A DNA stretch of 15,491 nucleotides from JADJMO01 sp016794445 (lineage in GTDB: Bacteria > Myxococcota_A > Polyangia > Polyangiales > JADJMO01). Both the position numbers and the translations under genes were made by a program. Positions 5,960 through 13,724 of this stretch are shown piece after piece. Positions within the stretch are counted from its first letter, which is position 1, and each line of letters begins with the position of its first letter. The stretch is taken from NCBI GenBank assembly GCA_016794445.1, contig JAEUKC010000262.1:1-15491 (forward strand), read 5' to 3'. Below the pieces are notes generated by a model that saw nothing but the letters and a program-made list of their open reading frames with translations, made no database searches and was not told the origin of the DNA.

Positions 5960-7774
5960 TCACTCCACGGTGAAGACGACGACCTCGATGGGGCGGGGCC
6001 CGACGGGGAGCCAGGGCAGGCTCGCTCGGGCTTCGAACGTTCGACGGGACAGAGGTCGGAGAGTGTGGGTGCTCTCGAAGGCGAGACACAGGGGCGCGCC
6101 TTCGGGCGTCGCGCAGAGCGACGTGCGGACGTAGAAGCGGTTGGCCCGCGTGAAGTGCGCTTCGCCCTCGCGTGACAACGCCACGCCGGCCGCGGTTCGG
6201 CCGGGAAAGAGCGGCAGCGTGAGCACGCGATCGCCGACGCGCTGCAGGGCTGCGACCTCGGCGTCGGTCGGCAGGGTCTCACGCCACTCGAGGGCGAAGG
6301 CGAGCTCGCGGGCGTCCGTCGGGAGCACCGTCGCGCTCCGATCGAGGGCGCCATGGACCACCGCCGCCGCGAAGCCGAGCCCAACTGCGGCTGGCCACCG
6401 GGCCATCACGGCCAGCCCGACGAGGACGGTAGGGGCGAAGAGGTGGAGGTAGGAGCCGCGGATCACCGGGGCGTCGGCGCGCACCACGTTGGTGGCGACG
6501 GCGATCACCACGGTGAACGCCACGACGGCGACGGGCCGCGCGAACGGGCGCGTCGCGCGAGGAAGCGCGAGCCCGACGACGCTCGCGAGCGCGAGGCCGA
6601 AGGGCCAGAGGCGTTCCACGAACAGCGCTCTCGCGCCGGGCAGGAAGCCCTGGCCGAGCGCACCACCGAGCGCCGCGCGCATCGTCGGCAGCACCAGGAG
6701 CGCCGCGGCCGCCGCGCACACGAGCGCGACCCCCCCGGTCTCGATCGCGCGGCGTCGCCCCGGCAGCGCCAGTACGACGAGCGGGATCGTCGCGCACGGC
6801 ACCCACGCGAGCGGGTGGATCCGGCCGGCCTGCGCCATCAGCAGCGATGCCCCCAGCGTCGCGGCGAGCCGTGGCGCCCTCCTGGTCTCCGCGAACGCCG
6901 TCGCGAGCAGTGCTGCCGCGAGGAACAGGAGCGCGACGATCGTCCCGAAGTACGACTCGCTCCGCGCGAGCCGCACGAGCACCGGATCGAGGGTGAGCAG
7001 CGCACCGACCGCGAGCGCGAGGGCGCGCCCGGCACCTGCTGCACGCACGAGCAAGAAGCCGGCGACCGGCACCGTACCCGCGAGCAGCTCCTGCGCGACG
7101 AACACCGCGAGGTCGGGGCGTCGCGCGCGCGTCGCGATCCACCCGAAGATCTCCGGGTATCCAGGGCCGTACTCCCCCGCATCTCCGCGGAGCGCGGCGG
7201 CGATCCAGTCGGGCCCTTGCCCGTTCTGGTGGAAATACGCGGCCGCGGTCGACGCCCGTCGGCTGAGCACGATCGCGAGCAGCGCGGCGGCGCTCCATCC
7301 GATCGAACGCAGCGCCGCGCGCAGCGAGAACGCGACGAGCGCGCCGAGCACGGCCGCGACGACGAGCAGCCAGGGTAGGCGTGCGATCGCCGCCGACGAC
7401 GCGGCGGGCGCGCCCTCGCTCGTGAGCAGGGCCTCGGGTGGGTCGCGGGCGACGCACGCAGCGAGCGCGTCGAACGCCTGCCTACGAGCGGCGGGCTCGT
7501 GCTTCCAGTCCGCGAAGTCGCCGATGGGCGAGAGCCCATACGCGCCCACCCGACGGAAGCCCTTCGGCGCGCGCGAGAGCTCGACGGAGAGAGCGGCGGT
7601 CGACAGCTCGACGATGGCCACGCCCGCCGGGCACGCGCCGAGCGACATGGGAACGGCCTCGGCCGTCGCGCAACGGCGAACCCACTCCTGCGCCTCCGGT
7701 CCGCAGCGCGCGCTGGCCGGGCGCGCGACCCCGGCAGACAGGATCAGCGCGAGGGCGAGCGCGCCGAGCTTCAC
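5960..7774 (-). CDS. Polytopic membrane protein, GT-C glycosyltransferase-like
   Basis: The protein has 604 residues. A signal peptide (about 1-22, ASA-RC) leads to a small Cys-containing domain (C24, C35, C48, C107). About nine to eleven hydrophobic segments lie between 133 and 475, followed by a soluble tail (about 480-604). The loop after the early TM segments, FHQNGQGPDW ... EYGPGYPEIFGW (181-212), and SESYFG (272-277) recall GT39/ArnT-type GT-C enzymes, which use lipid-linked sugars at the outer face of the inner membrane. The classic DD/DE motif is not clear, so the enzyme class is tentative. The GTG at 7774 is chosen because it overlaps the stop of the radical SAM gene A as GTGA and directly starts the signal peptide. 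This implies translational coupling and a shared pathway. The frame's extension to 8431 is antisense-free shadow within gene A. Confidence 0.82.
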   Translation of the reverse strand: MKLGALALALILSAGVARPASARCGPEAQEWVRRCATAEAVPMSLGACPAGVAIVELSTAALSVELSRAPKGFRRVGAYGLSPIGDFADWKHEPAARRQAFDALAACVARDPPEALLTSEGAPAASSAAIARLPWLLVVAAVLGALVAFSLRAALRSIGWSAAALLAIVLSRRASTAAAYFHQNGQGPDWIAAALRGDAGEYGPGYPEIFGWIATRARRPDLAVFVAQELLAGTVPVAGFLLVRAAGAGRALALAVGALLTLDPVLVRLARSESYFGTIVALLFLAAALLATAFAETRRAPRLAATLGASLLMAQAGRIHPLAWVPCATIPLVVLALPGRRRAIETGGVALVCAAAAALLVLPTMRAALGGALGQGFLPGARALFVERLWPFGLALASVVGLALPRATRPFARPVAVVAFTVVIAVATNVVRADAPVIRGSYLHLFAPTVLVGLAVMARWPAAVGLGFAAAVVHGALDRSATVLPTDARELAFALEWRETLPTDAEVAALQRVGDRVLTLPLFPGRTAAGVALSREGEAHFTRANRFYVRTSLCATPEGAPLCLAFESTHTLRPLSRRTFEARASLPWLPVGPRPIEVVVFTVE

Positions 7775-10077
7775 GGCGCGGCACGACGGATGGGGCGGAG
7801 CAGATCCTCGGGCGCGACCAGCCACGGCGGCTCCGGCGAGGACTCGAGGTCGTAGAACCCGCCGCAGAAGCAGGCGTGCGGGCAGCTCGCGCACACGGGC
7901 TTGCGCGTGCGCCGCTCGGCCAGGTACTGCGCGAGGTTCACCGACTCGTTGTTCACGAACACCATGTGGCGCTCGAGCTTGGAGAGGTCGCCGAGGAGGT
8001 GCGCCTCGTAGCCGGAGGCGAAGCAGAAGGGCAGGTTGATGAGCTGGATCTTCATGCGGTCGCGGTGGCGATCGATGACGCCGCAGGCGATCTTCGCGGC
8101 CTCCGCCGTGTCGGGCGCCACCCACTGCGTCGCGCGGCCGAACGGCGTGAGGAACTGCAGGTTGAGCCAGGGGAGCCCGAGGTCGAGGGCGAGCTCGGCG
8201 AGCTCGGGCAAGAGCCGGAAATTGCCCTTGGTGATCGTGACGTTCATGCCGAGCTCGACCCCGGCCGGCGCGTGCCGCACGCAGTTGCGGATGCCGCCGA
8301 TCGTCTGCTCGAAGGCCTCGGCGACGCCGACCTGCTGGGCGTGGGTGCGGGCGTCGGGGCCATGCACGCTGAACAGGAGCGTCGTGACGCCGGAGGTGGC
8401 GAGCTTGCGCGCGTAGTCCTCGTAGAAGCACAGGCGCCCGTTGGTCGTGACGTTGACCCGCTCGTAGCCGAGCCTGCGCGCGTAGCGCACCAGCGAGAGG
8501 AGCTCGGGGTGGAGCGTGGGCTCGCCGCCGTCGAAGTCGACCATCCGCACGCCCTGGCGCCGGTACTCCTCGAGGTATTCACGCTGGCGCGGGGGGTGTC
8601 CATCGACCTGCGTGCGCGTGCCGACCGCACAGAACGTGCAGTGGTTGTTGCACACGTAGGTGACGTTCATGATCAGCTTGGCGGGGCCCTGCGAGGCCGC
8701 GAGGCGCTGGTCGAAGGTCCACTTGAAGCGCACGAGATCGGCGGCCGACACGAGCGCGCCGGGCTGGCTCGGCGCGGTCTGGAAGCGCGGGCCCCAGTCG
8801 TCGACGACCGGCAGCGCGCGCCCCTTGGCGAGCGCGGTCCCGGGCAGCGGGGTCGCGAACTGCACCGCGGGCCAGGCGCCGAAGCGGTCGTGCAGCTCGA
8901 GGGCCCAGGCGAGCGTGGCGTTGATCTCCTCGGCGGTCTCGCCAGGCAGGCCCACGATGAAGTGGATGAGGAGAGGCACCCCCTCCCGGTGGGCGTCCTC
9001 GGCGACGCGGGCGACCTCGCCGAGGTCGAGCTGCTTGCCGACGACGTCGCGCACCACGCGGGGGACGCCGCTCTCGGCGCTCACGCTGACCGTGGTGACG
9101 CGGCCCCTCATCCGGCGCAGGTGGGCGGCGGAGAGGTAGTCGGCGCGCATGCCGTTCGGCACGTCGAAGGCCACGTCGAGGGACTCGACCAGCGAGAGGA
9201 ACTGATCGAAGTGCGCCGCGTGCACGTTGACGAGCTCGTCGAGCACTGCGAGCCGCGTCGCGCCGTGCACCCGCACGAGCGCCTCGAGGTGGGCGCGCAG
9301 GCGCTCGGGGGAGAGGCGCCGCTGGGTCTTCGGCGCGCCCTCGGCGCGACCGGGGTTCGAGCTGCAGTGCACGCAGCGGAAAGGACAGCCGCGCGAGGTG
9401 ACCAGCGGGAGCGTGCGCCCGTCGACGGGGAACGCCCACGCGCCGCGCCCGAGATCGCGGACGACGCGCGCGAGGAAGCGATCGCGCGCGGGGAGGTCGA
9501 CCAGATCCCACGCGGGCAGCGGCAGCGCGTCGAGGTCGGGCTCGGCCCCATGGACGCTGCCGCGCGGACCGCGGCCCTCGGCGACCGAGCGTGCAATCTC
9601 GAGGACGGTCTCCTCGCCCTCGTACTTCAGCCAGCCGTCGACCTCGGGGTGCGCGCCGAGGACGGCCTCGGCGCTCGCCTCCACGTAGTGCTGGCCCGAC
9701 TGGTACGCGTCGGCGAGGAGCAGGTAGGCATCGGGCGCACGGGCGCGGATCGCCGCGAGCAGCTCGCCGAGCTCGGCGGTGCGCGCGGGTGGACGGTGGA
9801 AGGGACTGTAGGTGACGACGACGAGATCGCGCGGGCCCAGCCCCTCGAGCGGCAAGGCGGCGAGCAGCTCGGCCATGGGAGCGCCGAGCCACACGCGCTC
9901 CCCGAGCACGAGCCCCGAGCCCGGCAGCGCGAAGGCGTCGATCAGCGTGACCTCGAGGCCCGCGGCGCGCAGGACGGCCGCGAGCTGCACGGCGCCGAGA
10001 TCGCTCAGGTACGGGTAGTCGATGAAGTCCCGCGCCACCGACAGGGGCGGAGAGATCACGATCGCCCGCTGCGTCAT
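7771..10077 (-). CDS. B12-binding tandem radical SAM protein (gene A)
   Basis: The 768-residue protein has three parts. Residues 1-200 are a B12-binding Rossmann domain ending in the family's KYEGEET ... LPLPAWDLVDL linker; no DxHxxG is seen. Residues 224-420 are radical SAM domain 1, with the [4Fe-4S] motif C231-x3-C235-x2-C238 and the usual VSVSAESG and HFIVGLPGET strands. Residues 468-700 are radical SAM domain 2, with C476-x3-C480-x2-C483, GGEPTLHP (517-524), TNGR (545-548) and FSVHG (569-573). Residues 685-741 form a SPASM-like tail: C685, then C729-x2-C732-x5-C738 plus C736. One polypeptide could thus hold cobalamin and at least three Fe-S clusters. B12-type rSAM enzymes often methylate unreactive carbons; the substrate here is unknown. 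It is the first gene of an operon with the GT-C-like gene. ATG 10077 is 6 nt after an extended -10. Confidence 0.92.
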   Translation of the reverse strand: MTQRAIVISPPLSVARDFIDYPYLSDLGAVQLAAVLRAAGLEVTLIDAFALPGSGLVLGERVWLGAPMAELLAALPLEGLGPRDLVVVTYSPFHRPPARTAELGELLAAIRARAPDAYLLLADAYQSGQHYVEASAEAVLGAHPEVDGWLKYEGEETVLEIARSVAEGRGPRGSVHGAEPDLDALPLPAWDLVDLPARDRFLARVVRDLGRGAWAFPVDGRTLPLVTSRGCPFRCVHCSSNPGRAEGAPKTQRRLSPERLRAHLEALVRVHGATRLAVLDELVNVHAAHFDQFLSLVESLDVAFDVPNGMRADYLSAAHLRRMRGRVTTVSVSAESGVPRVVRDVVGKQLDLGEVARVAEDAHREGVPLLIHFIVGLPGETAEEINATLAWALELHDRFGAWPAVQFATPLPGTALAKGRALPVVDDWGPRFQTAPSQPGALVSAADLVRFKWTFDQRLAASQGPAKLIMNVTYVCNNHCTFCAVGTRTQVDGHPPRQREYLEEYRRQGVRMVDFDGGEPTLHPELLSLVRYARRLGYERVNVTTNGRLCFYEDYARKLATSGVTTLLFSVHGPDARTHAQQVGVAEAFEQTIGGIRNCVRHAPAGVELGMNVTITKGNFRLLPELAELALDLGLPWLNLQFLTPFGRATQWVAPDTAEAAKIACGVIDRHRDRMKIQLINLPFCFASGYEAHLLGDLSKLERHMVFVNNESVNLAQYLAERRTRKPVCASCPHACFCGGFYDLESSPEPPWLVAPEDLLRPIRRAAP

Positions 10078-10083
10078 GCGGCG

Positions 10084-10092
10084 ATCATCGCA
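10084..10092 (-). promoter_or_regulatory. Extended -10 promoter of gene A
   Basis: TGC-GATGAT on the minus strand (extension 10090-10092, hexamer 10084-10089) is followed by 6 nt and ATG 10077. The message would be leaderless. No Shine-Dalgarno is seen. Confidence 0.4.
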
Positions 10093-10121
10093 TTCGCGCG
10101 CGGCGTCCGCCAGCGATCGAC

Positions 10122-10130
10122 TGCTATAGT
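10122..10130 (+). promoter_or_regulatory. Extended -10 promoter of gene B
   Basis: TGC-TATAGT (hexamer 10125-10130, 5 of 6 to consensus) ends 6 nt before ATG 10137. The predicted transcript starts at the A of the start codon. The -35 position (around 10102-10107) is GC-rich and poor, consistent with an extended -10 promoter. It shares a 59-bp divergent gap with the promoter of gene A. Confidence 0.55.
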
Positions 10131-10136
10131 GGCGCG

Positions 10137-11903
10137 ATGTCGTTGGAGCCCGTCCGCGAGGGCAAGATCGCGAGCCACGAGGACGCCGCCCACGAGAAGC
10201 GCAACTGGGTACGGCTCACCTTCGACTGCAACGACCACTGCGTGTTCTGCCTCGACGCGCACACCCACACCGGGGAGATGCGCGACCGCGAGGAGGTGAA
10301 GGCGCAGATCCTCGACGGCCGGCGCAAGGGGGCGACGCGGCTCATCCTCTCGGGCGGCGAGCCCACGATCCACCCGAATTTCGTGGACTTCGTGCGGCTC
10401 GGTCGCCTGGCCGGCTACCGGAAGATCCAGACGGTGACCAACGGGCGGCGGTTCTCCTACGGGGAGTTCCTGCGGCGCGCGGTCGACGAGGGGCTCTCCG
10501 AGATCACGTTCTCGATCCACGGCCCGAACGCCAAGGTGCACGACGCGCTCGTCGGCACCAAGGGCGCGTTCGAGGAGGAGCTCGCGGGGTTGCGCCACGC
10601 GCTCGCCGACGGTCGCCCGATCGTGAACATCGACGTGGTCATCAACCGCGCCAACGTGCGGCACCTGCCCGAGATGCTGCGCATGTACACCGAGATGGGG
10701 GTCAAGGAGTTCGACCTGCTCCAGGTCATCCCGTTCGGGCGCGCCTTCACCGACGGGCGCGAGACCTTGTTCTACGACCTCGAGGAGGCCCGGCCCTGGC
10801 TGCAGGAGGCGCTCGCGTACTCGCGGCGCGACGACGTGCACCTCTGGATGAACCGGTTCCCGCCGCAGCACCTCGAGGGCTACGAGCACCTCATCCAGGA
10901 CCCATACAAGCTGCAAGACGAGATCCGCGGCCGCAAGGAGGAGTTCGCGCGCCTCCTCGAGGGCGGTGAGTGGCTCGACTGTCGCGAGCCGGCGCGCTGC
11001 AAGCACTGCTACCTCGAGCCGCTGTGCGACACGCTCGAGGGCGTGCTCGACACGCTCGACGAGCGGCGGTTCACGGTGCTGCGCGTCGACACCGAGTGGG
11101 AGGCGCAACAGGCGCCGGTGTTCGGCGGCGACCCGGCGAGCGCGCGCAAGACGCGGCCCGCGCGGGCCCCGGTGCAGGTCCCCGAGGCGGCGCCGACCCG
11201 AGGGCGGAGGCTGCCGGTGATCCCCGCCGGCCCCCTGCGCACCCGCGTGCCGGCCACGCTCGACGAGGTCGCTCTGCACACCGAGGTCCTCTTCGTGCGC
11301 GCGCCCTCCGTCGCCCACACCCTGCCCGTGATCGCCCGCTACCCGAGCGCGCGGGCGCTCGAGCTCGAGCTCGACGATCCGACCGGCCTCACCGACACGG
11401 TGGCCGGCCTGCCGGTGACCCGCGTGGTGTGTCGACACGCGCACCACGCGGCCGAGCTCCTCGCGGGCGCCGGCGCGTTCGAGGTGGTGGTCGACCTCAC
11501 GCGAGAGAACGAGCCGTGGCTACGCGCGCTCGCGGGCGCGCCGCCGCGCCTCGTGGTGCGGCAGCCCACCTACGATCGCCTCACCGAGGCGAGCGCGCAC
11601 GACGTCGAGCTGCGCGCCTTCTTCGCGAGCTTCCCCCGCGAGGTGCCGGTCGAGGGTGTGCCCGCTTGTCTCAGCGGACGCCCGCCGCGCGCGCGCCCCG
11701 TCGTGTTCGACAGCGCCATGACCGGGCCCGACGGGCGCATCGAGATCTTCCGCTACGCCCGCCGCTACACGACGGAGCACTTCCGCACCAAGTCGCTGCG
11801 GTGCCAGCGGTGCGTGCACGACGCGGGCTGCGAGGGCCTGCACGTGAACTTCGTGCGAGCGCACGGCTACGCGGTGATGGAGCCCGTGTCCGGCACCACG
11901 TAG
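10137..11903 (+). CDS. Radical SAM/SPASM-like protein with extra Cys module (gene B)
   Basis: The protein has 588 residues. The radical SAM barrel covers about 24-240: C31-x3-C35-x2-C38, GGEPTIHP (73-80), TNGRRFSY (101-108) and FSIHG (125-129). A SPASM-like knot follows with C282, C288-x2-C291-x5-C297. After a Pro/Arg/Ala-rich hinge (about 335-365), an unassigned alpha/beta region runs to about 510. A C-terminal module (520-588) ends in C556-x2-C559-x5-C565-E-G-L ... RAHG, which matches modules in gene C. The barrel is closest in motif to domain 2 of gene A. The Cys found in A and C before the knot (PFC) is absent here, and C282 may replace it. A radical modification enzyme with auxiliary Fe-S clusters is inferred; the substrate is unknown. 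The last 37 bp overlap gene C on the opposite strand. Confidence 0.9.
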   Translation: MSLEPVREGKIASHEDAAHEKRNWVRLTFDCNDHCVFCLDAHTHTGEMRDREEVKAQILDGRRKGATRLILSGGEPTIHPNFVDFVRLGRLAGYRKIQTVTNGRRFSYGEFLRRAVDEGLSEITFSIHGPNAKVHDALVGTKGAFEEELAGLRHALADGRPIVNIDVVINRANVRHLPEMLRMYTEMGVKEFDLLQVIPFGRAFTDGRETLFYDLEEARPWLQEALAYSRRDDVHLWMNRFPPQHLEGYEHLIQDPYKLQDEIRGRKEEFARLLEGGEWLDCREPARCKHCYLEPLCDTLEGVLDTLDERRFTVLRVDTEWEAQQAPVFGGDPASARKTRPARAPVQVPEAAPTRGRRLPVIPAGPLRTRVPATLDEVALHTEVLFVRAPSVAHTLPVIARYPSARALELELDDPTGLTDTVAGLPVTRVVCRHAHHAAELLAGAGAFEVVVDLTRENEPWLRALAGAPPRLVVRQPTYDRLTEASAHDVELRAFFASFPREVPVEGVPACLSGRPPRARPVVFDSAMTGPDGRIEIFRYARRYTTEHFRTKSLRCQRCVHDAGCEGLHVNFVRAHGYAVMEPVSGTT

Positions 11904-13666
11904 CGCAGCAGCCACTGGTTGCTGGTCTCCGGGCCCACGTCTCTCCGCTCGACGGGCGCGAGGCCGTGGCGCGCGAACACCGCCGCGGCGCGCTCCGCGT
12001 CGTCGTTGCGGTGGTGCTCGAAGCCCGCACGCCCCGCCCGGGCCCGCGCGACCTGCTCCGGCGCGCGCAGGAGCCCGAACGCCACGTTGTCGACGACCAG
12101 GATCTGGCCTCCGGGCCGCAGGTGCTCGAGCAGCGCGCGCACGACCCGCTCGGGATCGCGCAGGTGGTTCCACGCGCGGAGCACGAGGGCGTGGTCGAAG
12201 CGCTCGCCGAGCGCGAGCTCCTCGGCCACGCCGACCTGCACCGTGGCGCCGGGCAGGCGCGTACGCAGCGCCTCGACGCGCGCCGCGTCGGGCTCGACGC
12301 CGTGGTAGCGGAGCGCCCCGCTCGCGATGCGCGGCGCGAGGACGTCGGCGTACGGCGCCTCGCCGCAGCCGAGATCCAGCGCCGCGCCCTCGAGGCCGGC
12401 GAGCAGCGCACGGACGCGCGCGTCGTCGGCGCCGAAGACGTCTGCGCGGACGAGCTCGAAGAGGCCGGCGCACGCGTGCTCGCTCTCGCACCCCGTACAG
12501 AGCGGGCTACGCCGGAGCTTGCGCAGGTCGCGCGCGAAGTCGTCGGGCGCCTCCTTGCGCGAGACGTCGACGTAGACCTGCCCCAGCGTGTGCTTGGTCT
12601 CCTCGATCTCGAGGTCGGTGAAATCGCGGGTGGAGGCGCGGTAGCGGGCCACCCGCTCGCCCTTCTGCACGAACAGGTGGCGGCCGCGGTCCCAGGGCGT
12701 GGGCCCGTCGGCACGGACCGGACACCCCTTCTCGAGCGACCCGACCACGCGCTCGAACACGTAGTCGAACGAGTTGGACCGCACGCCGTGGACCGTCTGC
12801 ACCTCGTCGACGCCGTGGACCTCCGCGTAGCCGCGGTAGAGCCCCGGGCAGGCGCCGCGGATGGCGCAGGCGTCGCACGCGGCGGGCTGCACCTTGGCGC
12901 GGTCGTCGACGGGGAAGAAGTCGGGCTCGCCGATCTCGATCATGGTGGCGAACCGGTGGGTCTTGAGGTCGTCGTAGCGCTCCTCGTGCCCCGGCAAGAG
13001 GCAGAACGGGATGCCGTCGTGGGCGTAGAGCCCGCGGCCCTGGGTGCGCTCGAGGCCGTAGTCGATCGCGTCCTTCACCTTGGCGGCGACCGCGCTCACG
13101 GGGGGAATCAAGCGGTCGAAGTGCTTGTCGCCGCCACCTTTGGGCTGGACCATCGAGAACTTCAGCACGGTGTCAGCAAAAGGCAGCATCGCGTCGACGA
13201 CGGGCCGGAGGTGGTCGAGGTTCTGGCGGGTGACCACGGTGTTCACCGTGAAGTCGAGCCCCTTGCCGGAGAGGTTCTGGATGGCGTGGTAGGTCTGCTC
13301 GAAGGCGTCGGCGCGCACGAGCAGGTTGTGGACCCGCGCCGTGCCGCCGTGCAGCGACAGGTAGACGTAGCGGAGGCGCAGCGCGAGCAGCTTGTCGACG
13401 AGCTCGGGGTAGGCGAGGGCGCGGCCGTTGGTGACGAGGCCGAAGTCGAGCCCGCGCGCCGCCGATCGCGCGGCCCACCGCAGGAGCTCGGGGCGCATGG
13501 TCACCTCGCCGCCCGAGAGCACGATCATGGTGTGGCCGAGCGCGGCGGCGCGGTCGATCTTGGCCTCCACCTCGGCCGAGTCGCCGTCGACGTGCCGCAC
13601 GTCGAGCGTGTGGCAGAAGGTGCAGTGGTTGTTGCACCCGTAGCCGACCTTGATGAGTGCCTTCAT
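11867..13666 (-). CDS. Radical SAM/SPASM protein fused to class I methyltransferase (gene C)
   Basis: The 599-residue protein starts almost at its radical SAM motif: C11-x3-C15-x2-C18, SGGEVTMRP (51-59; Val replaces the usual Pro of GGEP), TNGR (79-82) and LSLHG (103-107). SPASM-like cysteines follow: C222 (IPFC), then C264-x2-C267-x5-C273-P-G-L. A second, related module holds C390-x2-C393-x5-C399-A-G-L. The last 175 residues are a Rossmann methyltransferase: motif I ALDLGCGEAPY (429-439), HALVLRAWNHLRDPERV (492-508) and LRPGGQILVVDN (516-527). Two SAM chemistries are thus in one chain: radical and ordinary methyl transfer. ATG 13666 leaves the barrel just complete. A TACGAT lies 12 nt upstream, so the leader would be about 5 nt. 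It is divergent from gene D and convergent with gene B. Confidence 0.92.
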   Translation of the reverse strand: MKALIKVGYGCNNHCTFCHTLDVRHVDGDSAEVEAKIDRAAALGHTMIVLSGGEVTMRPELLRWAARSAARGLDFGLVTNGRALAYPELVDKLLALRLRYVYLSLHGGTARVHNLLVRADAFEQTYHAIQNLSGKGLDFTVNTVVTRQNLDHLRPVVDAMLPFADTVLKFSMVQPKGGGDKHFDRLIPPVSAVAAKVKDAIDYGLERTQGRGLYAHDGIPFCLLPGHEERYDDLKTHRFATMIEIGEPDFFPVDDRAKVQPAACDACAIRGACPGLYRGYAEVHGVDEVQTVHGVRSNSFDYVFERVVGSLEKGCPVRADGPTPWDRGRHLFVQKGERVARYRASTRDFTDLEIEETKHTLGQVYVDVSRKEAPDDFARDLRKLRRSPLCTGCESEHACAGLFELVRADVFGADDARVRALLAGLEGAALDLGCGEAPYADVLAPRIASGALRYHGVEPDAARVEALRTRLPGATVQVGVAEELALGERFDHALVLRAWNHLRDPERVVRALLEHLRPGGQILVVDNVAFGLLRAPEQVARARAGRAGFEHHRNDDAERAAAVFARHGLAPVERRDVGPETSNQWLLRYVVPDTGSITA

Positions 13667-13678
13667 CGCCCGCCGTGC

Positions 13679-13684
13679 ATCGTA
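13679..13684 (-). promoter_or_regulatory. -10-like element of gene C
   Basis: TACGAT on the minus strand lies 12 nt before ATG 13666. This is the one strand-specific promoter candidate in the window that would leave a short (about 5-6 nt) leader rather than none. A GGCGGG beside the ATG could be a weak ribosome site. Confidence 0.3.
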
Positions 13685-13689
13685 GCGGT

Positions 13690-13718
13690 TTGACCGACCG
13701 GAGCAGGGCCACGATACT
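13690..13718 (+). promoter_or_regulatory. Sigma-70-type promoter of gene D
   Basis: TTGACC (13690-13695, 5 of 6 to TTGACA) and GATACT (13713-13718, 4 of 6 to TATAAT) are separated by exactly 17 bp. Six nt then lead to the GTG at 13725, so the transcript would start at the start codon. It is the best complete promoter in the window. Confidence 0.6.
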
Positions 13719-13724
13719 CGGGCC

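Noticed and set aside
7775..8431. N-terminal extension of the GT-C-like protein
   Set aside because: This part lies inside gene A in another frame. The signal peptide starts at GTG 7774.
7438..10299. Plus-strand open frame of 953 codons opposite gene A
   Set aside because: It is antisense to conserved radical SAM motifs, has a composition of repeated E/R/H/V/A/L without domains, and arises from GC-rich third positions of the real gene.
10970..13693. Plus-strand open frame of 907 codons across genes B and C
   Set aside because: It runs over the ends of two real genes on both strands, is low-complexity, and has no recognisable motif.
10078..13724. Possible RiPP precursor gene beside the radical SAM genes
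   Set aside because: The two gaps are only 59 and 58 bp and filled by promoters, with no start-to-stop peptide frame and no Cys/Ser/Thr-rich core. One could still lie beyond the right edge.
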